In this document: piece by piece, positions 5,982 through 10,433 of the stretch
How positions within the stretch are numbered: position 1 is the stretch's first letter
How the letters are laid out: each line of letters opens with the position of its first letter
NCBI GenBank assembly: GCA_900539655.1
Contig: UQCR01000167.1
Span: forward strand, 1-10,433
Reading direction: 5' to 3'
Length of the DNA stretch: 10,433 nucleotides
Source of the DNA: an uncultured Robinsoniella sp.
Lineage (GTDB): Bacteria > Bacillota > Clostridia > Lachnospirales > Lachnospiraceae
Made by a program: the position numbers and the translations under genes
Notes under the pieces: generated by a model
What the model saw: only the letters and a program-made list of their open reading frames with translations
Told to the model about the DNA's origin: nothing
Databases searched by the model: none

Positions 5982-7534
5982 TGTATCGTTTAGGAATTGA
6001 TGTTGGAGGAACCAATACAGATGCAGTTTTAATAGATAAGAATAAGCAGGTTATAGCAGAGTATAAACATCCAACTTCTGAAAATATTCAGGATGGCATA
6101 CTTGGTGCAGTGAGAGCCGTTCTTGCCCAGTCTGGAGTTGACCGCACTGAGATCAGTCAGGCAATGCTTGGCACAACTCAGTGTACCAATGCTATCGTTG
6201 AGAAAAAGAATCTTGCAAAAGTAGGCGTGCTGCGCATAGGTGCTCCTGCAACGAAGGGAATCCCGCCAATGGTTGACTGGGAAGAGGCAATCCGCCAGGT
6301 TTCGGAAGCTGATGCGGTCATTGGAGGAGGTTTTGAATATGATGGAAAGGAACTGGCACCTTTGGATGAGGAGGCGGCAAAAGCATTTTTCCAGTCTCTG
6401 GTTGGAAAAGTAAAGTCGGTAGCAATATCCTGTACATTTTCAACGGTGAGAAACGATCACGAAATAAGGGCGGCGAAAATCTGCAGAGAGGTAATGGGAG
6501 ATGACGTGCAGGTCTCAATATCCAGTGAAATAGGGTCTATGGGATTAATCGAAAGAGAAAATGCAACCATTTTAAATGCAGCCCTCTACAAAGTTGCCAG
6601 ACGGTTTACCGAAGGATTTGCCCGGAGCCTTGCGGAAGAAGGTGTCACAAATGCAAAAGTGTATCTGTCCCAAAATGACGGGACACTGATGACAATGGAG
6701 TATGCGAAAAAATATCCGATTCTTACCATTGCATGCGGTCCGACGAATTCCATAAGAGGGGCAAGCTACCTGAGCAATCTCATGGATGCAGTTGTAATTG
6801 ACGTAGGAGGCACGACAACCGATATAGGTGTAATAACCCATGGTTTTCCGCGTGAATCCAGTGTGGCTGTTACCGTTGGAGGCGTGCGCACTAATTTCAG
6901 AATGCCGGATGTTACATCGATAGGTCTGGGCGGCGGTTCCATTGTAAGACAAGATTCCAATGGAAGTATCACCGTGGGACCGGACAGTGTGGGGTTTGAG
7001 ATAACCAGCAAAGCTCTGGTCTTTGGCGGTGACACTATTACAGCTACAGATATTGCAGTCAGACTTGGAATGGCGAAAGTGGGAGATCAGCATAAAGCTG
7101 ATGTAATAGAGGAAGCCTTTGCATGTAATGCAATGAAGGTCATGAAAGAAATGATAGAGGATGCCATTGATTCCATGAAGATATCCAATACGGATATGGA
7201 CGCGATCTTAGTAGGGGGAGGCTCTATTGTGATTCCGCAGCAGCTGGCGGGCACGGGAACAGTGGTAAAGCCGGAACATTTTGGAATTGCCAATGCAATT
7301 GGTTCAGCCATTTCCAAGGTGAGCGGAACACTTGAAAAGCTGATTAATTATGATGAGGTGCCAAGGGATAGAGCGCTGGAAGAAGCAAAGCGGGAAGCCT
7401 GTGAGATGGCTGTGGATGCCGGAGCAGAACCAGATACCGTTGAGATTATTGATGTTGAAGACGTACCGTTGGCCATAAAAACAGGCAACACAAATCGTAT
7501 TAAAATAAAAGCTGCCGGAGAATTGGCTGGTTGA
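5981..7534 (+). CDS. Hydantoinase/oxoprolinase-family protein, short form
   Basis: The product is 517 residues, starting at an ATG with AGGAGG at 5966-5971, nine bases upstream. It has the actin-like ATPase pattern of the family: GIDVGGTNTDAVLID (5-19, phosphate-binding loop), a second loop DVGGTTTDIG (274-283) and a Gly-rich LVGGGS (410-415) towards the C-terminus. These correspond to the Hydant_A_N and Hydantoinase_A domains. HyuA and 5-oxoprolinase subunits of about 690 residues carry an extra C-terminal domain that is missing here, and no HyuB-like partner follows; the coupled partner is DUF917. The family uses ATP to open cyclic amides such as hydantoins or 5-oxoproline, so an ATP-dependent ring-opening or activation step with DUF917 is a fair inference. 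The substrate is unknown. Its stop codon lies inside the -35 box of the next promoter. Confidence 0.9.
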   Translation: MYRLGIDVGGTNTDAVLIDKNKQVIAEYKHPTSENIQDGILGAVRAVLAQSGVDRTEISQAMLGTTQCTNAIVEKKNLAKVGVLRIGAPATKGIPPMVDWEEAIRQVSEADAVIGGGFEYDGKELAPLDEEAAKAFFQSLVGKVKSVAISCTFSTVRNDHEIRAAKICREVMGDDVQVSISSEIGSMGLIERENATILNAALYKVARRFTEGFARSLAEEGVTNAKVYLSQNDGTLMTMEYAKKYPILTIACGPTNSIRGASYLSNLMDAVVIDVGGTTTDIGVITHGFPRESSVAVTVGGVRTNFRMPDVTSIGLGGGSIVRQDSNGSITVGPDSVGFEITSKALVFGGDTITATDIAVRLGMAKVGDQHKADVIEEAFACNAMKVMKEMIEDAIDSMKISNTDMDAILVGGGSIVIPQQLAGTGTVVKPEHFGIANAIGSAISKVSGTLEKLINYDEVPRDRALEEAKREACEMAVDAGAEPDTVEIIDVEDVPLAIKTGNTNRIKIKAAGELAG

Positions 7535-7559
7535 CACTCTTTGCTATTTGTGATAATAT
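7531..7559 (+). promoter_or_regulatory. Strong sigma-A promoter of the membrane protein-kup unit
   Basis: A perfect TTGACA (7531-7536) is followed by a 17-base spacer and TAATAT (7554-7559). The -35 contains the TGA stop (7532-7534) of the hydantoinase gene. Transcription would start at about 7566, giving a leader of roughly 97 bases that holds the hairpin at 7584-7642. This makes the Kup unit separately transcribed from the catabolic operon. Confidence 0.65.
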
Positions 7560-7583
7560 GCCGATGATATGAATATTACATTA

Positions 7584-7642
7584 AGAGCGTGTTTGTAAAT
7601 TGCTTTCTGGCAGATGTCGGGAATGAATTTAAAACACGCTCT
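7584..7642. repeat. Long inverted repeat in the kup-unit leader (hairpin or dispersed palindrome)
   Basis: AGAGCGTGTTT (7584-7594) pairs perfectly with 7632-7642, and after a single bulged G (7595) TAAATT (7596-7601) pairs with 7626-7631, giving a 17-bp stem and a 24-base loop. No T-run follows; the ribosome binding site of the next gene begins four bases later. It could be a regulatory leader structure, or a small palindromic element of the REP/MITE type dispersed in the genome. The window contains no second copy to decide this. Confidence 0.65.
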
Positions 7643-7662
7643 AAGAAAGGGAGGATAATAAT

Positions 7663-8100
7663 ATGAAAAAAAATATTCGGTCAGTCGTTTTACTGGCTGT
7701 GCTGTTTTTATGCCTCCCGATTCTTTTATATAGCAATAAGCATCAGCTTTCAGCCGGATTAAATCAGGCGATGATTTCTCAGGCTTCACCGGTTATTGGC
7801 ATGAACCATGCAGCACAACCGTTTGACCTGCCGGATTTTGAAAATGCAGAAACAATCCCAGGGAACAGATTGGTGGGAAATGACGGAATAAGTGTATCCA
7901 TTTTAAAAAGCCAGCATTTGTTCCTGAATGGTCTTTGTTTCCTGTTTTTCTATACACTCCTCTTATTTATATCGGGGGGAGCCTGGGGCAGGCCTTATGT
8001 TTTTTTATGTAATTGTTTTCAATTGATGGAAATATATATGCTGATGATACAAACGGGTCATCGAAAGGATGGAAAGAAGAGAAGCCCTTTGCTTAACTGA
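7663..8100 (+). CDS. Small membrane protein of unknown function, upstream of kup
   Basis: The product is 145 residues. AAAGGGAGG at 7646-7654 is well spaced from the ATG. I do not recognise the family. Residues 7-23 are hydrophobic after a basic MKKNIR start and act as either a signal peptide or a first membrane helix. A polar stretch (24-85) rich in Asn, Gln, Pro and acidic residues follows and should face outside. Residues 86-104 form a clear second membrane helix, a third weaker hydrophobic stretch runs about 111-129, and the tail is basic (HRKDGKKR). The gene lies 35 bases before kup on the same strand and shares its promoter, so a role alongside Kup, for example as an accessory or regulatory subunit, is possible but rests only on position. 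Codon use and RBS look like those of a real gene. Confidence 0.7.
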   Translation: MKKNIRSVVLLAVLFLCLPILLYSNKHQLSAGLNQAMISQASPVIGMNHAAQPFDLPDFENAETIPGNRLVGNDGISVSILKSQHLFLNGLCFLFFYTLLLFISGGAWGRPYVFLCNCFQLMEIYMLMIQTGHRKDGKKRSPLLN

Positions 8101-8135
8101 TTTATAGAAAAGCAGTAAAAGAAAGGGTGAATAAT

Positions 8136-10154
8136 ATGATGAAACAGGGGCATTCTGCTAGAATTCCTGTGAGTCTTGGTGCAGTATTAATATCGATTGG
8201 AGTGGTATACGGAGACATCGGAACATCACCGATGTATGTAATGAAGTCAATTATATATGGCAACGGCGGGCTGTCAAATGTGAATGAGGAGTTGATTCTG
8301 GGTTCTCTTTCACTGGTTATCTGGACGGTTATTCTGCTGACTACTGTAAAGTATGTACTGATTGCCATGCAAGCGGATAATCACGGTGAGGGAGGTATAT
8401 TTTCTCTTTTCAGCCTGGTTAAAAAATATGGAAAGTGGCTAATTATCCCGGCAATGATAGGCGGTGCCGCCCTGCTTGCAGATGGCGTGCTTACGCCGGC
8501 AGTTACGGTAACTACGGCTATTGAAGGTCTTCGCAGTATTCCGGCTATGCACTCTTTATTGGGAAACGGCCAAAATAAAATTGTAGTAATTACGCTGATC
8601 ATAATTGCCGGTCTGTTCCTGGTACAAAAAGCAGGAACCAGTTTCATCGGTAAGGCTTTCGGACCGGTTATGATGATTTGGTTTTTCTTTCTGGCGGCTG
8701 CCGGTATTTTTAATATTTCAGGCAATCTGATGATTTTTAGGGCGCTGAATCCTCTGTGGGCTGTGAAGATCCTGATCAGTCCGGCTAATCACATGGGATT
8801 TATGATATTGGGCAGCGTATTCCTTGCGACTACAGGAGCGGAAGCGCTGTACTCCGACATGGGCCATGTTGGAAAGGGCAATATCTATATCAGCTGGCCA
8901 TTTGTAAAGATATGCCTCATTCTGAATTATCTGGGACAGGGGGCATGGCTGATGGAAAATCAGAAACAGAGTGCTTTATACAGCATTCCTGATATGAATC
9001 CCTTTTTTCAGATGCTCCCTGAGGGGATCAGGCCGCTGGCTGTGTTACTGGGAGCAATGGCGGCGATAATCGCATCCCAGGCATTGATTACAGGTTCCTT
9101 TACCCTGGTATCAGAGGCGAGCCGCCTGGATCTGATGCCCCATATGCAGATTTCCTACCCATCCAAGACAAAAGGACAGCTTTTTATTCCTCTCGTGAAT
9201 ATGGTGATCTGGTTTTTGTGCTCTATTGTAGTTTTATATTTTAAAACCAGCGAGCATATGGAAGCGGCATATGGGCTTGCGATTACACTTACCATGCTGA
9301 TGACAACACTGCTGTTGTTTATCTATTTAAAATATGAGAAGAAACATACAATTCCGGCATTTATTTTCCTTATATTCTTTGGAGGACTGGAAGGGACATT
9401 TTTCATATCCAGTCTCAGTAAATTTTCAAGAGGAGGATATGTAGCGCTTTTAATTGCCCTGCTTCTCTTTGGCGTTATGCTGGTATGGCATCGTGGTACG
9501 GCGATAGAAGCATCTCAGGCAGTATGCTTTAAAATAAGGGATTACCGGGAGATGCTGGGAAGGCTGCGACAGGATGAATCCTATCCAATTCAGACAGATA
9601 ATCTGGTCTATATTACAAAGGAACCGGAAATGGAGGATCTGGACCGGGACATTTTATACTCAATTTTGGATAAAAAGCCTAAACGGGCACAGGCATATTG
9701 GTTCGTAACGATTAAGGTAACAGATGAACCTTATACACGTGAGTACAAGGTGGAAAATTTTGGAACGGAATATATATTCCGGGTTCAGTTAAAGCTGGGA
9801 TTTAAGGTTGATCAGAGGGTTAATGTATATCTGAGGCAGATTGTAGAAGAATTAATTGCAAGTGGAGAACTGCCTTCCCAGCAAAGGGAATATTCGGTAT
9901 ATGAGCCTGGTGAGGTTGGAGATTTCGAGTTTTGCCTGATTCGGAAAGTATTGGTTCCTGAGAGTGATATTACAGCCTCAGGCAGAGCGGCGGTATCCGT
10001 GAAATACGCCATACGGCACATAGCCGGTTCTCCTGCAAGGTGGTATGGCCTGGAAAATTCATCTTTGATGATTGAATATGTTCCGCTGTTTATAAAAATG
10101 AAGACATTGCGGCCGTTAAAACGGTTAACAGTGGATACTGGTAAAATGAAATAA
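8136..10154 (+). CDS. kup: Kup-type potassium uptake protein (KUP/HAK/KT family)
   Basis: The product is 672 residues, within the normal range. The ATG at 8136 lies eight bases after AAAGGG; a GTG at 8127 overlaps that site. The family signature GVVYGDIGTSP is at 22-32, and ADGVLTPAVTVTTAIEGL starts at 115. Asp27, Glu130 and Glu236 (the last in TGAEALYSDMGHVG) appear to match the acidic residues reported essential in E. coli Kup. About twelve membrane helices should lie between residues 13 and 451, followed by a cytoplasmic domain of about 220 residues, beginning near WHRGTAIEASQ, that looks complete. The protein imports K+ with protons. Kup proteins of some Firmicutes are controlled by cyclic di-AMP, but no ydaO-type riboswitch is visible here. 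It is the last gene of its unit and is followed by a terminator. Confidence 0.95.
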   Translation: MMKQGHSARIPVSLGAVLISIGVVYGDIGTSPMYVMKSIIYGNGGLSNVNEELILGSLSLVIWTVILLTTVKYVLIAMQADNHGEGGIFSLFSLVKKYGKWLIIPAMIGGAALLADGVLTPAVTVTTAIEGLRSIPAMHSLLGNGQNKIVVITLIIIAGLFLVQKAGTSFIGKAFGPVMMIWFFFLAAAGIFNISGNLMIFRALNPLWAVKILISPANHMGFMILGSVFLATTGAEALYSDMGHVGKGNIYISWPFVKICLILNYLGQGAWLMENQKQSALYSIPDMNPFFQMLPEGIRPLAVLLGAMAAIIASQALITGSFTLVSEASRLDLMPHMQISYPSKTKGQLFIPLVNMVIWFLCSIVVLYFKTSEHMEAAYGLAITLTMLMTTLLLFIYLKYEKKHTIPAFIFLIFFGGLEGTFFISSLSKFSRGGYVALLIALLLFGVMLVWHRGTAIEASQAVCFKIRDYREMLGRLRQDESYPIQTDNLVYITKEPEMEDLDRDILYSILDKKPKRAQAYWFVTIKVTDEPYTREYKVENFGTEYIFRVQLKLGFKVDQRVNVYLRQIVEELIASGELPSQQREYSVYEPGEVGDFEFCLIRKVLVPESDITASGRAAVSVKYAIRHIAGSPARWYGLENSSLMIEYVPLFIKMKTLRPLKRLTVDTGKMK

Positions 10155-10180
10155 AGTAATTTGACAAATTGTTAAAGTAG

Positions 10181-10271
10181 AAACGGGTAAATAAGAGAAG
10201 CGGGTAATCCTAAAAGTCAGATATAATACTTTGATGATGGAAGCTCATAACCTCTTATTTGCCCGGTTTTT
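10181..10271 (+). terminator. Terminator after kup, long-loop hairpin
   Basis: Bases 10181-10197 pair with 10252-10269: nine A/T-rich pairs (AAATAAGAG with CTCTTATTT), a G-U, then GGG-CCC and C-G, one bulged G (10266) and three A-T pairs. The right arm runs into TTTTT (10267-10271). Stem and T-run are those of an intrinsic terminator, but the loop of 54 bases is unusually long and contains a TATAAT (10222-10227). Confidence 0.6.
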
Positions 10272-10280
10272 ATATATTGC

Positions 10281-10301
10281 GTATAGTAAAGGTCAAGGAC
10301 G
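10281..10301. repeat. Direct repeat, copy 1 (21 bp)
   Basis: The 21 bases beginning GTATAGTAAAGGTCAAGGAC are repeated exactly at 10413-10433. This copy sits ten bases after the T-run of the kup terminator. The 111 bases between the copies are AT-rich and hold no convincing gene. Confidence 0.85.
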
Positions 10302-10383
10302 TAGGCGGAAAATCGGAACTATAATGTGAATATAAAAATGAATAAAAATAAAATAACAAAAAGTAACTATATGAATAAATATG

Positions 10384-10412
10384 TTGCAAAGAATTTTCTC
10401 CTGTGATAATAT
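10384..10412 (+). promoter_or_regulatory. Possible promoter reading out of the window
   Basis: TTGCAA (10384-10389), a 17-base spacer and TAATAT (10407-10412) make a moderate sigma-A-like promoter. The predicted start would fall inside the second copy of the 21-bp repeat. In DNA this AT-rich such matches are common, and the gene it would serve is outside the window. Confidence 0.3.
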
Positions 10413-10433
10413 GTATAGTAAAGGTCAAGGACG
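10413..10433. repeat. Direct repeat, copy 2 (at least 21 bp, reaches window edge)
   Basis: Identical to 10281-10301 over all 21 bases up to the last base of the window, so the repeat may be longer. Start-to-start distance is 132 bases, too long for a CRISPR unit. It may mark a duplicated promoter or operator or a dispersed repeat. Confidence 0.85.

Noticed and set aside
6572..7093. Minus-strand open frame of 173 codons inside the hydantoinase gene
   Set aside because: The plus-strand gene has intact ATPase motifs across this stretch; the antisense product is rich in Cys and His and of improbable composition.
7560..7662. Cyclic di-AMP (ydaO-type) riboswitch upstream of the kup unit
   Set aside because: The leader is too short and consists of one long hairpin; the conserved ydaO segments are not visible.
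10291..10298. GGTCAAGG as a CtsR heat-shock operator
   Set aside because: CtsR sites need two GGTCAAA-type heptamers in tandem with three bases between; each copy here has one, and it departs from consensus.
10338..10406. Possible 22-residue peptide between the direct repeats
   Set aside because: No ribosome binding site, and the Asn/Lys-rich product is what AT-rich DNA gives by chance.
10281..10433. Direct repeats as part of a CRISPR array
   Set aside because: The interval is 111 bases, only two copies are seen, and no cas genes are present.

Overview
The window looks like chromosomal DNA of an anaerobic Clostridia-type Firmicute, most likely a Lachnospiraceae gut bacterium. The signs are AT-rich intergenic regions, strong AGGAGG-type ribosome binding sites, TTG and GTG starts beside ATG, sigma-A-like promoters, and a mix of a URO-D-family protein, a lipoprotein sugar-binding protein, PucR and Kup. 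This assignment is inference from gene content and style, not from a marker gene. I see no rRNA, tRNA, CRISPR array, transposase or phage gene.

Layout. (1) 1-126, minus strand: the first 42 codons of a probable AraC-family regulator that runs off the left edge. It is divergent from (2) 361-1542, plus strand: a URO-D-superfamily protein, probably of the methyltransferase-like type and not heme UroD, with a long leader that contains a strong GC-rich hairpin. (3) 1613-1755: a 9-10 bp AT-rich tandem repeat that merges into a hairpin able to terminate transcription from both sides. (4) 1758-2801, minus strand: an orphan lipoprotein sugar-binding protein of the xylose-binding type. It is divergent from (5) 3104-4723, plus strand: a PucR-family regulator with a palindrome in its own promoter. 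(6) 4887-5981 and 5981-7534, plus strand: a translationally coupled pair, a DUF917 / S-methyl-thiohydantoin-desulfurase-like protein and a short hydantoinase/oxoprolinase-family protein. (7) 7663-8100 and 8136-10154, plus strand: a small unknown membrane protein and a Kup potassium transporter, with their own consensus promoter and a hairpin leader. (8) 10155-10433: a terminator with a long loop, then two copies of a 21-bp direct repeat, the second ending exactly at the window edge.

How it may fit together. The PucR regulator most plausibly controls itself and the DUF917-hydantoinase pair, a candidate catabolic module for a hydantoin, thiohydantoin or related cyclic amide. A 16-base sequence is shared exactly between the pucR promoter and the region upstream of the URO-D gene, so those two units may be co-regulated. 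The Kup unit looks independent and is probably potassium homeostasis. The regulatory DNA is the most interesting part of the window: a possible leaderless AraC transcript, structured leaders in front of three units, a promoter palindrome, and repeat sequences at two transcription-unit ends.
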